NCBI GenBank assembly: GCA_034359265.1
Contig: CP136890.1
Location: 55,049,501 to 55,113,500, forward strand
Length of the DNA: 64,000 bases
Reading direction: 5' to 3'
Source of the DNA: Canna indica
Lineage: Eukaryota; Streptophyta; Magnoliopsida; Zingiberales; Cannaceae
In this document: positions 45,575-56,960 of the stretch, in pieces
How the letters are laid out: every line of letters starts with the position of its first letter
Numbering within the stretch: the stretch's first letter is position 1
Notes under the pieces: model-generated
What the model saw: the letters and a program-made list of their open reading frames with translations, nothing else
The model's database searches: none
Told to the model about the DNA's origin: nothing
Program-made: the position numbers and the translations under genes

Positions 45575-48362
45575 TGTCATGCCCCAACTCAGGGTTACGT
45601 GACCGGCCAAGGTATACGCGCCTATACCCCGCAATAAACCATGCACATGCCAACTCAACAATAAAACATAGCGAAAATAAATAAACAAGTTTTATTTCAA
45701 AAGGAAAATCATATATAATTCATTATAAGTAAGTTTAACAAAAGTACAAAGTACGAAAATAATAAATCAAGTCCAATAGACCACCAATAATAAAATTCGA
45801 AATAAATAACATAAACGTCCCCAAGGGACAACAACTCTGAAATGCCAGAACACAGTGCATGACAAACCACTACAGACTCGATTACGACCCCTAACTAGGA
45901 CTGCTATGAGATCATTATAGCTCCTTTGCCCTCAAGCCGCGCCAAGTGCTCCAACCCACCTCACCGGTCAGGCTCTGCAAAATAAAAACAAACGACAACG
46001 GAGGAGTTCAAAGAACTCAGTGAGCGGTTCTACTAACCCCCATAAAAAACCAAACATAGCTATGATGCATAAAGCAAAACTCCTGACTCAAGCAAGAGAG
46101 GTCACAATGGAGTATCCAACTAACAGGCCATCTGGCCACCACCTTCCCGAAGGCATCCAACACCCAAACGATGAAGATCAACAGGCCTATGCCTACCATG
46201 CACTAAGGCAACAAAACATACTAAGATAATCGGGAAGGTCCGCTGAACTTATCCTAATATAAAAAAACTCGTGAGAAATCGGGAAGGCCCTCCGAACTTG
46301 CTCCACGAGACGCGAAGGAACAATCGGGAATCGCCCATCTGAACTTGCCCCTTTAAGATATCACAGGAGTAATCGGGTAGGCCCTCCGAACTTACCCCTT
46401 TAAGATATCACAAGAATAATAGGGTACGCCCTCCGAACTTATTCCTAAAAAAAACACCTCGGGGATAATCAGTTAGACCCTCCAAACTTATCCCACGAGG
46501 CCAAACCGAAACAATCGGGATTTGCCCATCCGAACTTGTTCCACAGGTTGGGAATTAGCCATCCAACCTCCCCGGCCTAGCCCGAAATCCGGCTCCTCAA
46601 CGAGCCACTCTGTCATTCATAAAGATATGACACAACATGACCTAAGTCAAGTGTCTCCTACGGTGTCTTAGGGGTGTCAACCTTATTGGGAAGCGTCTCA
46701 ACACTCCAATATCCGACCCCAACTCATAGACTCGTAATGTCATAAACCCATGAGGTTTTTTTTCATGCATAACTTCATTTGTTAGTTCATAACAGATTAT
46801 GCTGACCCCTTGCTTAATTTTAATTATGAAATTAAAATTTAGATCACCAAAATTAGGGTTTTGTTTTAGCTTACTGTTATGCCCGAAACTGATGTATCTA
46901 ACCCGAATCTAGTCTCCAGAGTGTGTCTTATATTTCCAAACTATATTTTCTGATCAAAATGATAGGTTACACGACTGTGTTAAGCAAACTATGCACATTA
47001 CAAACATGATTTCAAAATTAACCCTAAAATAAATAATTCAGCATGTAGTTTTCAGCCTAATTGAGTTTCAACATAATAGAGGTAATTAAATCCAAAAATT
47101 ATAGAATTAAATTCCTTAATTATCAACACAATAGAATTATATCATTGAGACAAAACTCACAAGAATCAAATCATGATTGTTTATCGAAGATTAGCAAACA
47201 TCAAGACAATCTTCAAACAAAAATCAAATTTCATGATCAATAATCTCATATCAAGAACACCCATGGCTTCAAGATCCAATCTTTTTTTTTTTTTTAAACA
47301 TGAACATCCTCCAAAAATCACAAATTTAATTTAAAGGCATGCAACAACAATACAAGAGCCTAAATTGGTAAGCAATTCAAGACATATACCTCAAAATAAA
47401 CAAGAACTCTCATTTAGCCATTTCATCGAACACCTTGAGGGCAACCTTATTTCTCCCTTGGCCGAGCACTCCTAAGATCATCCTAGGGCTGCTGAGCCCC
47501 ACAGGGGAGGGTTTAGGGCCTCCTCAAGCATGACACACAAAAAGAAAAACAAGAATCTAAGAGATCATCGAAAAAACAAATCAAGAACATCAAGCCTCCA
47601 AGAGCGGCTTCAAGAAACTCGACGAAACCCGAGAAGGAGGGGTAAAACCACTCACCTAAATAGGAAGGAAAATTTAGAGGAGAAATCCCGATCGACGGCT
47701 TCCGAATCCGGCTCCAATGGGTGGTGGCTCGGCTCCACCAAGAGAAAGAGAGGGCTGCAGCTCCTCCTCAAGCCACCGGCTCCAAGAAGAGGAAGAAGAG
47801 GCGTCGGCTTCAAGAAGGCTTTGCTTCCAAGAGAGGGGAAAGAAGAGGGGAAGGAGAGGGAAAGGGGCTCGACTGGGCTTGGCGGGTCCAAGAGAGGGAA
47901 GGGAGGGGCGGCGGCTGGCGGCTCCTCTGCATCTGGCGGCTCCTCTCTTCTCTGAATTGGCTTGTGCGGCTCCAATAGGGACCCGCAAGCCCTAGGGGGA
48001 GGGGGATTTTATATTCCCTTCCCATAACTTCAACCCTAACCTCCTTTAACCCGCATCTGTTTCAACTCGGATCCATACCCACTCATTTCTCAACCCGCTA
48101 ACCCACTAGACCTAATTAAACCCATGCTAACCAAATGCATCAACCAATATGCGACATAATTTAATAATTCAAATACATGCAACCACATAATTAAAAAAAT
48201 TCATCTACGCAAGCTAGAGATTACATAATTCATCTTCCTACTTACTGGAGCTCGTAAGCTCGTACCAGACCATGAGTCGACTCGGCTCGACCTTAAACTA
48301 GCCCGCTAGGCTAGCAAACACAAATAAATAAATAAAATAATTAAAATATCTAGGATATTACA
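45575..48362 (-). mobile_element. Gypsy LTR, minus orientation, left border of the compound array
   Basis: It starts TGTCATGCCCCAACTCAGGG and ends GGATATTACA. The five bases before it (CATCT, 45570-45574) recur directly after it (48363-48367), so it behaves as a solo LTR of 2788 bp. The same CATCT plus the following 640 bp recur after the LTR that ends at 62337, showing that this locus has been duplicated. The long open frames near 47530-47955 are GC-rich LTR sequence, not genes. Confidence 0.9.
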
Positions 48363-49007
48363 CATCTTTGGCATCCTGTTATCATCTTTGGCATGAATCA
48401 GATTCTCATCTTCCTTTTAAGTCATCTAGAGCACAAAAAGAAATCACACAAGCAACAAAGATATCAGTACAGGATTTTTGTCTTTGTTCCAGATTGTTGA
48501 CTCAAATCGGCAGGTTGTCCCGAGTTGTCGACACCCGAGACAAGTTGTTCCAGGTTGTCATGGGTTGTTGACATTCAGGGCGAGGTATGTTGTCTTTGTC
48601 CCTTGTTGTTGGCATATAGACGTGTTTTTTCCGGGTTGTCTTGGGTTATTGACATCCAGGGCGGGGTGTGTTGTCTTTATCCATTGTTTGTTGACATATA
48701 GACGGGTTGTATGGGATATCCCGGATTATAGACACCTGGGCAGGTTATTGAAACAGACACATCTTTCATCATACAGATCGGGTATCAATGAGGACAATTT
48801 TGTTCAAGCTAGATTTTGTTAAACTTATAAGGAGTGTCACTTTTTAAAGCGCCTATCCCAAAAAGGTCATATAAAAAAAATGCCTTTTTAAATTCCTATG
48901 AGGTGGCGTTTGGTACATTGTTTGGTAATATTATAATGATAATCGACGTTATCATAAGATAGATTGTCATCTTCAATTTGCCGATGATATAACATTATCC
49001 TGTTTGA
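48363..49007. repeat. Duplicated host segment, copy 1
   Basis: 645 bp of non-LTR sequence starting CATCTTTGGCATCCTGTTAT. It is nearly identical to 62338-62983. It contains a minisatellite of two full and one partial units (48536-48740) on GGGTTGTTGACATTCAGGGC. Copy 1 stops at GTTTGA and runs into a truncated LTR, whereas copy 2 continues into other sequence, so the right edge here is a duplication junction. Confidence 0.9.
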
Positions 49008-49010
49008 TTT

Positions 49011-49146
49011 CATAATTCATCTTCCTACTTACCCGAGCTCGCAAGCTCGCACCGGACCATGAGTCGACTAGGCTCGACCTCGAACTAGCTCGCTAGGCTG
49101 GCAAACACAAATAAAAAAACATAATTAAAATATCTAGGATATTACA
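49011..49146 (-). mobile_element. Truncated 3' LTR (136 bp) of the left array element
   Basis: From CATAATTCATC to GGATATTACA it matches the last 136 bp of the other LTRs. The rest of the LTR has been lost at the duplication junction. A polypurine tract follows at once (TTTAAGGAGGGAGGAT on the minus strand). Confidence 0.9.
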
Positions 49147-52100
49147 ATCCTCCCTCCTTAAATAAAATTCATCCTCAAATTTTGGAAAAGAAGATTAAGG
49201 ACTCACCAGATCATCGAACAATGAAGGATATCGCTCCCTCATATCCTGCTCCACCTCCCAGGTGGCCTCCTGCTCGGAGTGGTGCTCCCACCGGACCTTC
49301 ACCAAGGGAATCTCCTTGGATCTCAATTTTTTGATCTAACGGTCTAGAACCTCAATTGGCCGCTCCTCATAAGAGACTGCTCAATCCACGACCACTACGA
49401 TAGGCGCAATCACATGGGACTCATCCTGAACGTACTTGTTCAGCATAGATACATGGAACACTCGATGCACTCGGTCCATACTAGGAGGTAAGGCCAACTC
49501 ATAGGCCACAACTCTCCTGCGCTTGAGAATAGGGGTGTAATCGAGCCGAGCCGAGCCGAGCCGAGCCGAGCTCGGCTCTGCTCGAGCTCGGCTCGTTTGG
49601 AAATTAACGAGCTCGAGCTCGGCTCAAGCTCGGCTCGAGTTACATTCAAGCAACTCGAGCTCGACTCGGCTCAGCTCGGAAAAAAAATCAAGGCTCATGA
49701 GTCGAGCCACACGAGCCGAGCTCGTTCGCGAGCTCGATCGAGCTCGAGCTCGACTAAGCTCGGGTTCATTTTAGAGGGTAACGGGTTCATAAAATTTAAA
49801 AATCAAACCCGGTATATAATATATATAGAAGGCTCGATTAGGCTCGCGAGCCGCTCGAGCCGAGTATAGGTTAGCTCGAACTCGACTCGCTCGAATGTCT
49901 GGCTCGGCTCGAGCTCGATAAGTTCGAGTCGAGTTCGAGTTTTTACCGAATCGATCTCGAGTAGCTCGCGAGCGGCTTGGCTCGTTTACACCCCTACTTG
50001 AGAATAAGAAAAAGCCCAATGAACCTAGGGCTTAGCTTTTCTTTCTTACCAAATCTCACCACCCCTTTCATATGGGACACCTTGAGGAACACCATGTCCC
50101 CCTCAACAAACTCTACCTCCATGGCCTTTCCATCAGCATACATCTTCTGGAGACTCTGAGCTGTCAAATGTCGTTCTTTGATTAGCTTCACCTTTTCTAC
50201 TGCCTCCTCTACCATGTCAAGTCCCATCACAAGGGAATCTCTTGCCTCAAACCAATCTACAGGCGACCTGCATCTCCGCCCATACAATGCCTAAAATGGG
50301 GCCATCCCGATGCTGTTGTGATAGTTATTATTGTAGGTAAACTAATTCAGATGTAAGTGTCTCTCCCAACTGCCCTCCAAATCTAAGATACAAGCTCTTA
50401 GCATATCCTCCAACATCTGAATAGTCCGCTCTCACTAACCATTTGTCTGAGGGTGAAATGGACTGTTGAACCGAACCTGAGTCCTCAATGCCTCTTGGAA
50501 GGACTGTCAGAATCGAGCTATAAACTCGGCCACCTCTCTTTTCATGCCTTTCCATCAATAATTCTGCCTTAGATCACGGTACATCTTCGTGGCTCCCTGA
50601 TGCATAGTGTATGTGGACCGATGACCCATCTCTAGCACCTACCTGCGAACCTCGGCCATATATGGCACCACTATCCTATTCTTAAATCTCAAGACGCCCA
50701 CCGAGTCAACACCGAATCTATTATCGACATTGTCTCTCCTGGCCAGATCGTTAGTGAGAGCACAGAAAGCATCCTCCTCCTGCGCTACTCGCAATATATC
50801 CACCAACGTGGACTGCACCCTCAGGTGAGCCAACAGCGCACCAGAAGCTGACACTCATAAGAATGTCTCGCCATCCAAACACATTGCCAATTCTTGAGCC
50901 AACGGCCTCCTCCGAACTGCCAAATGCGCTAGATTGCCCATAGACTTCCTGCTCAAAGCATCAGCTACCACATTAGCTTTCCCCGGATGGTAAATGATCG
51001 TCCAGTCATAGTCTTTCAATAGCTCAAGCCATCTTCTCTACCTCAGGTTCAACTCCTTCTGGGTGAGCAAATACTGGAGGCTCTTATGATTAGTGTATAT
51101 CTCACAAGCCTCACCATAAACGTAGTGACACCACAGCTTCAATGCGAACACCACTACTGTCAGCTCAAGATCATGAGTCGGGCAATTCTTCTCGTGAACC
51201 TTCAACTGCCTGGAGGCATAAGCTATCACCTTGTCATTCTGCATCAATACATAAGCCAAGCCGACCCAGGAGGCAACAAAATAAACAATAAACCCTCCCG
51301 AGCCCGAGGGTACTGCTAGAACTGGTGCCGACGTCAAGCGGTCCTTGAGCGTCAGGAAGCTCTCCTCGCACTTACTGTCCCATTCAAACTTGACCTTCTT
51401 CTGAGTCAGGCGGGTCAATGGCGCTACAATCATGGAGAAATTCTCCACAAACTTTCTGTAATAACCTGCCAACACCAGAAAACTGTGGATCTTAGTGACA
51501 TTAGTCGGCCTCTTTCAATTTTGAATTGCTTCTATCTTTGCGGGGTCCACCTTTATTCCTTCCTTGGACACCACATGGCCAAGGAACCCCACTCTTTTTA
51601 GCCAGAACACGCACTTGGAGAATTTGGCATACAAGTGATGCTCCTGGAGAGTTTCTAGAACCATCTGCAAGTGCTTAGCATGCTTCTCCCTACTCCTAGA
51701 ATAAATCAAGATATCATCAATGAATACTATTATAAATTTATCCAAATATTCCCTGAACACTTGGTTCATCGGGTCTATAAATGCTGCAGGTGCATTAATC
51801 ACCCCGAAGGACATCACTAGAAACTCAGAGTGCCCATACCTCGACCTGAAAGTAGTCTTAGGGACGTCACTATCCCGGATCCTCAACTGATGATACCCTG
51901 ACCGCAAATCAATCTTAGAAAACAACTGAGCCCCGTGAAGCTGATTAAATAAATCATCAATCCTGGGCAGCGGGTACCTATTCTTCACTGTTACCTTGTT
52001 AAGCTGCTGGTAATCAATGCACATCCACATGGACCCATCTTTCTTTTTCACAAAGAGCACTGGAGCACCCTAAGGCGAAACACTTGGGCGAATGAAGCCC

Positions 52101-52401
52101 AACTCAGCAACTCCTGCAACTGGGGTTTCAACTCCCTCAACTCAGCTGGTGCCATCCGGTACGGTGGAATGAAGATCGGCTTCATCCCTAGCTGCAAATC
52201 AATACAAAATTCGATCTCCCTTTTTGGAGGCAACCCCGGTAACTCCTCTGGGAACACATTAGAGAACCCGCATACCATCGGCGTTCCCTCGATGTCCCTA
52301 GCCACAACTTCGTCTCCCTCTACCGTAGACACAAAGGCCAAGAAGGACTGACATCCACCCAAAAGTAGCTTCCGAGCCTTGAGAGCTAAAATTGTCATCA
52401 A
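49147..52401 (-). pseudogene. Tekay/Del-like gypsy pol (RT to chromodomain), broken
   Basis: Minus-strand order is as follows. RT runs from 52401 (FCIDLQLGMKPIFIPPYRMA, then [20 protein letters not shown]) with active-site [11 protein letters not shown]. RNase H follows ([19 protein letters not shown], then [14 protein letters not shown]). Then come the integrase finger region (ATKMYRDLRQNYWWK), integrase C-terminal region (DMVFLKVSHMKGVVRFGKK, then LSPRF) and a chromodomain (IKKLRSKEIPLVKVRWEHH). The integrase core is missing: about 310 bp present in the sister copy (58038-58350) are deleted near 50535. Stops occur for example after KELNLR, after AEVRR and within the chromodomain start. A hAT MITE sits at 49530-49996. 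LTRs lie on both sides. Confidence 0.9.
49530..49996. mobile_element. hAT-type MITE, GAGCTCGAGC-rich family, copy 2
   Basis: It runs from TAGGGGTGTAA to TTACACCCCTA with a perfect 8 bp target duplication CTTGAGAA (49522-49529 and 49997-50004). The sister pol at 57330-57350 shows the empty site (CCTGAGAATAGGAAAAAG). It is 467 bp, of tandem GAGCCGAGCC and GAGCTCGAGC words at both ends. Confidence 0.95.
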
Positions 52402-52434
52402 CGAATCTCCACTTCCCTGACCCTGGAAGATAAA

Positions 52435-54012
52435 CTAGGTTAATCCAGGCTTACTGAATATCACAGTCTTAGCCCTGCAATCAACTGAGGTGAAATGGTC
52501 CGCCAACCAGTCCATGCCCAAAATTATATCAAGCTCCAGCATCGGCAGGAGTGTCAATTCGTCTATCAACACAAACCCACAAAAGATAACCTCGCAGCCC
52601 CGAAAGACTGTCTCTGCCATCACAGAAATGCCCGTAGGCATAGACACCACAAGAGGTGAATCAAGCACAGAAGGTTCCCCTGCCAACTTAGCAGCGAACA
52701 AAGCAGATACAAAATAGTGCATAGCACCCGAATCAAATAAGACATATGCAACAATAGAACCAACATCGATGTTACCTGACACTACTGCCCTCGACGCTTC
52801 AGCACCCACCTGGTTCATAGCAAACACATGTGCAGCGGGCCTCTCGGAACAACTAGCTCGCTGGCCTCCTCCTTGAGTCTGATCCCTCTGAGCTACGGAA
52901 CCCACTGATATCAGTGCCTTTTCTCTGGTCTAATCAGGCTGTTGACTGCCCCTTGCTAGGTTAATCCTTTTTGAAATGCACATCCCCAGCAAACCCCCCA
53001 GTGCTTTTTGTGATATCGGTTACACTGCTGCGGTTAGGTACGTCTCCGCTGTGAACCTTCAAATGATGCCCCTGGTCCTGAACCCATGTGGCCTCTAAAA
53101 TTGTTATGACCTCCGCCCTGCTGTGGATCTGCTATCCTAAAAGTCTCCTCTGAGTGAGCTGACCGACCCCCAAAGGTTGGGGCCGAAACTTTTTCTTCTA
53201 GGGACCATCATGCCTGTCTGTCGGTACCAGTGCCTCCTTCCGGAGCGCCGAATCCACAACCCGAGCAAATGAAGTATCCTCTGTGTAATGGATCAGTCTG
53301 GCGATCTGCGGCCTCGACCCCTCGACAAACCTCTTGACCTTAGCGGTCTCTGTGGCTATCAAGGTGGGATGGTACTTCGAGAGTCGAGTGAATTCCATCT
53401 CATAGTCTGTCACCGACATACTGCCCGTCTGACGCAGTAGCTCGAACTCTTTCGCCCGTCTGTCCTGGACGCTCATGGGTAGGTACTTCTCCACCATAGC
53501 AGCTCTAAACTCCTTCCAGGTAGGGGGTGGTGCATCTGCTGCTCTGCGGTCCCTCCAGGTGTGAAGCCAATCCTTGGCTGGACCTCTCAGCTATAACTCG
53601 ATCAGTCGAGTAGTCGTCTTAGAAGAACACCCAATCTCCCTGCACAGCTCATAGCAATCTCCCAAGAAATTGGTGACCTCCACCCGCTGATCTGTCCATG
53701 TATTCTCTGGTGGCCTGAATGCAACAAAATCTACATATGAGGGTGCTCTGGGGGCTCTGACCACCGGTGCTACAGGCTGAACCACCTCTAGTGCTGCGGG
53801 TGCTGCCGATACTGGTTGTGGCTGCTGCCTTAGCTCCTGCTCCCTGCGGAGCGCCTCAGACAGCTCAACCACTTGGGCCTGTAATTGAACAACCATGGGA
53901 TCCTGTCCCACATCCTCTCAAGCTTGTAGTGGTCTCCCACGACCCCGGCCTCAGCCTCGGCGCTCAGTGAAGTTGCTATCACTACCGCTCCTTGCGGCAT
54001 CAAAAGCCTCAA
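52435..54012 (-). pseudogene. Tekay/Del-like gypsy gag and protease, broken
   Basis: Gag lies at 54012-53000. It has a Gln-rich start (LQAQVVELSEALRREQELR), a conserved core (SYVDFVAFRPPENTWTD, then EVTNFLGDCYELC; EKYLPMSVQDRRAKEFELLR, then SVTDYEMEFTRLSKYHP) and a degraded zinc knuckle near 53020 (QCNRYHKKHWGVC). Protease lies at 52905-52435. Its active-site region reads VLFDSGAMHYFVS, where VLFDSGATHSFVS is usual, followed by ILGMDWL. Frameshifts or stops separate the core segments near 53590 and 53500 and split gag from protease near 52930. It is directly downstream of a PBS and an LTR in the correct order. Confidence 0.88.
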
Positions 54013-54211
54013 TCAATCTGGAATCACCAGAAAGAAAATATCAAAATTTGATAATTTAATTCACCCTAAGTCGTTAAGTAATTTAAACCACAAGTTGCGC
54101 TGAGGTGCAGACTTAGCCCATTGATCTCATAACATACCCCTACCGTATACTGAAATGCTAGCAATGCCCTATACGGTGATAACTCTAGGTCGTTGTCAAA
54201 CCGAACCATAT

Positions 54212-54223
54212 GCTCTGATACCA
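54212..54223 (-). other. Primer binding site, tRNA-iMet type
   Basis: Minus strand TGGTATCAGAGC, three bases from the LTR that begins at 54227. It primes the left array element. Confidence 0.92.
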
Positions 54224-54226
54224 CAT

Positions 54227-56960
54227 TGTCACGCCCCAACTCAGGGTCACGTGACCATCCAGGGTATACGTGACTATACCCCGTAGCCTAAACCATGCAC
54301 ATGCCAACTCAACAATAAAATATAGCAGAAACAAACAAACAAGTTTTATTTCAAAAGGAAAATCATACAGAATTCATTATAAGTAAGTTTAACAAAAGTA
54401 CAAAGTGCGGAAATAATAAATCAAGTCCAACAGACCACCAATAGTAAAATTCGAAATATATAACATAAACGTCCCCAAGGGACTACAACTCTGAAATGCC
54501 AAAACACAGTGCATGACAAACCACTACAGACTCGACTACAACCCTTAACTAGGACTGCTATGAGATCATTGTAGCTCCTCTGCCCTCCAGCCGTGCCAAG
54601 TGCTCCAGCCCACCTCACCGGTCAGGCTATGCAAAATAAAAAACAAATGATAAATGGGTGAGTTCAAAGAACTTAGTGAGCGGTTCTACCAACCCCCACG
54701 AAAAACCAAACATAGCTATGATGCATAAAGCAAAACTCTAGACTCAAGTAGGAGATGTCACAATGGAGTGTCCAGCTAATAGGCCATCAGGCCACCACCT
54801 ACTCGAAGGCATCCAACACCCAAATGGTGAAGATCAACAGGCCTAAGACAACCAAGCACTAAGGCAACAAAACATGCTAGGATAATCGGGAAGACCCTCT
54901 GAACTTATCCTAATATAAAGAAACTCGGGAGCAATCGGGAAGGCCCTCCGAACTTGCTCCATGAGATGCGAATGAACAACCGGGAATCGCCCATCCGAAC
55001 TTGCCCCTTTAAGATATCACAGGAGTAATTGGGTAGGCCCTCCGAACTTACCCCTTTAAGATATCAAAGAAAAATTGGGTAGGCCCTCCGTACTTATCCC
55101 ACGAGGGCAAATCGGAACAATCGGGATTTGCTCATTCGAACTTGTTCGACAATTTGGGAATTAGCCATCCAACCTCCCGGGCCTACCCTGAAATCCGGCT
55201 CCTCAACGAGCCTCTCCACCATTCATAAAGATATGGCGCAACATGACCTAAGTCAAGTCTCTCCTACGGTGTCTTAGGGGTGTTAACCTTATTGGGAAGC
55301 GTCTCAACACTCCAATACCCGACCCCAACTCCTAGACCCACAATGTCATAAACCCGTGAGATTTTATTTGATGCATAACTTTATTTGTTGGTTCATAACA
55401 GATTATGCTGACCCCTTGCTCAATTTTAATTATGAAATTAAAATTTAGATCACCAAGATTAGTGTTTGGTTTTAGGGTTTGGTTTTAGCTTACTGTTATG
55501 CCCGAAACTGATGTATCTAACCCGAATCTGGTCTCCAGAGTGTGTCCTATATTTCCAAACTATGTTTTCTGATCGAAATGATAGGTTACACGACTATGTT
55601 CAGCAAACTATACACATTACAAACAGGATTTCAAAATCAGCCCTAAAACAAATAATTGAATATGCAGTTTTCAGCCTAATTGAGTTTCAACATAATAGAA
55701 GTTATTATATCCGAAAATTACAGAATTAAATTTCTTAATTATCAACACAACATAATTATATCATTGAGACAAAACTCACAAGAATCAAATCATGATTGTT
55801 TATCCAAGATTAGCAAACATCAAGACAATCTTCAAATAAGAATCAAATTTCATGATCAAGAATCTCATATCAAGAACACCCATGGCTTCAAGATCCAATC
55901 TTATTTTCTTAAAACATGAACATCCTCCAAAAATCACAGATTTAATTCCAAGGCATGCAACAACAATACAAGAACCTAAATAGGTAAGCAATTCAAGGTA
56001 TAGACCTCAAAATAAACAAGAACTCTCACTTAGGCATTTCATTGAACACTTTGAGGGCAATCTTGTTTCTCCCTTGGCCGAGCAATCCTAGGATCATCCT
56101 ATGGCTGCCGAGCCCCATAGGGGAGGGCTTAGGGTCTCCTCAAGCACAACAAACAAAAATAATGCCAAGAATCCGAGAGATCATCGAAAAATAAATCAAG
56201 AACATCAAGCCTCCAAGAATGGCTTCAAGTAAATCGAAGAAACCCAAGAAGGAGGGGTAAAACCACTCACCTAAATAGGAAGGAAATTTAGAGGAGAAAT
56301 CCCGATCAATGGCCTCCGAATCCGGCTCCAAGGGGTGGCGGCTCGGCTCCACCAAGAGAAAGAGAGGACGGTGGCTCCAATAAGAGTAAGAAGAGGCGTC
56401 GGCTTCAAGAAGGCTTGGCTTCCAAGAGAGGGGAAAGAAGAGGGGAAGGAGATGGAAAGGGGCTCGGCTCAGGCTGCGACTGGGCTTGGCAGCTCCAAGA
56501 GAGGGAAGGGAGGGGCGGCGACTGGCGGCTCCTCTCTTTTCTCAATTGGCTTGTGCGGCTCTAATAGGGAGCCGTAAGACTTAGGGGGGCTGGGGGATTT
56601 CATAATCCCTTCCCACCACTTCAACCCTAACCTCATTTAACCCGCATCCGCTTTAACCCGGATCCATACCCACTCACTTCTCGATCCACTAACCCACTAA
56701 ACTTAATTAAACCCAATTAATCCCTTGCTAAACACATGCAACAACCAATATGCGATATAATTTAATAATTCAAATACTTGCAACCACATAATTAAATAAA
56801 TTCATCTACGCAAGCCAAAGATTACATAATTCATCTTCCTACTTACCCGAGCTCGCAAGCTCTCACCGGACCATGAGTCGACTAGGCTCAACCACGAACT
56901 AGCCCGCTAGGCTGGCAAACACAAATAAAAAAACATAATTAAAATATCTAGGATATTACA
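54227..56960 (-). mobile_element. Gypsy LTR shared by two array elements
   Basis: It runs from TGTCACGCCCCAACTCAGGG to GGATATTACA, 2734 bp. It is the 5' LTR of the element at 49147-54226 and, at its other end, abuts a polypurine tract (CTTTAAGGAGGGAGGAT on the minus strand) and so is the 3' LTR of the next element. An LTR-interior-LTR-interior-LTR order is the usual product of unequal LTR recombination. It contains the family minisatellite at 54885-55170. Confidence 0.93.

Noticed and set aside
47530..47995. Several overlapping long open frames with Lys/Glu/Arg or Pro/Ser-rich products
   Set aside because: They lie in the GC-rich part of an LTR, occur in several frames of the same DNA, and the equivalent frames are broken in the sister LTRs.
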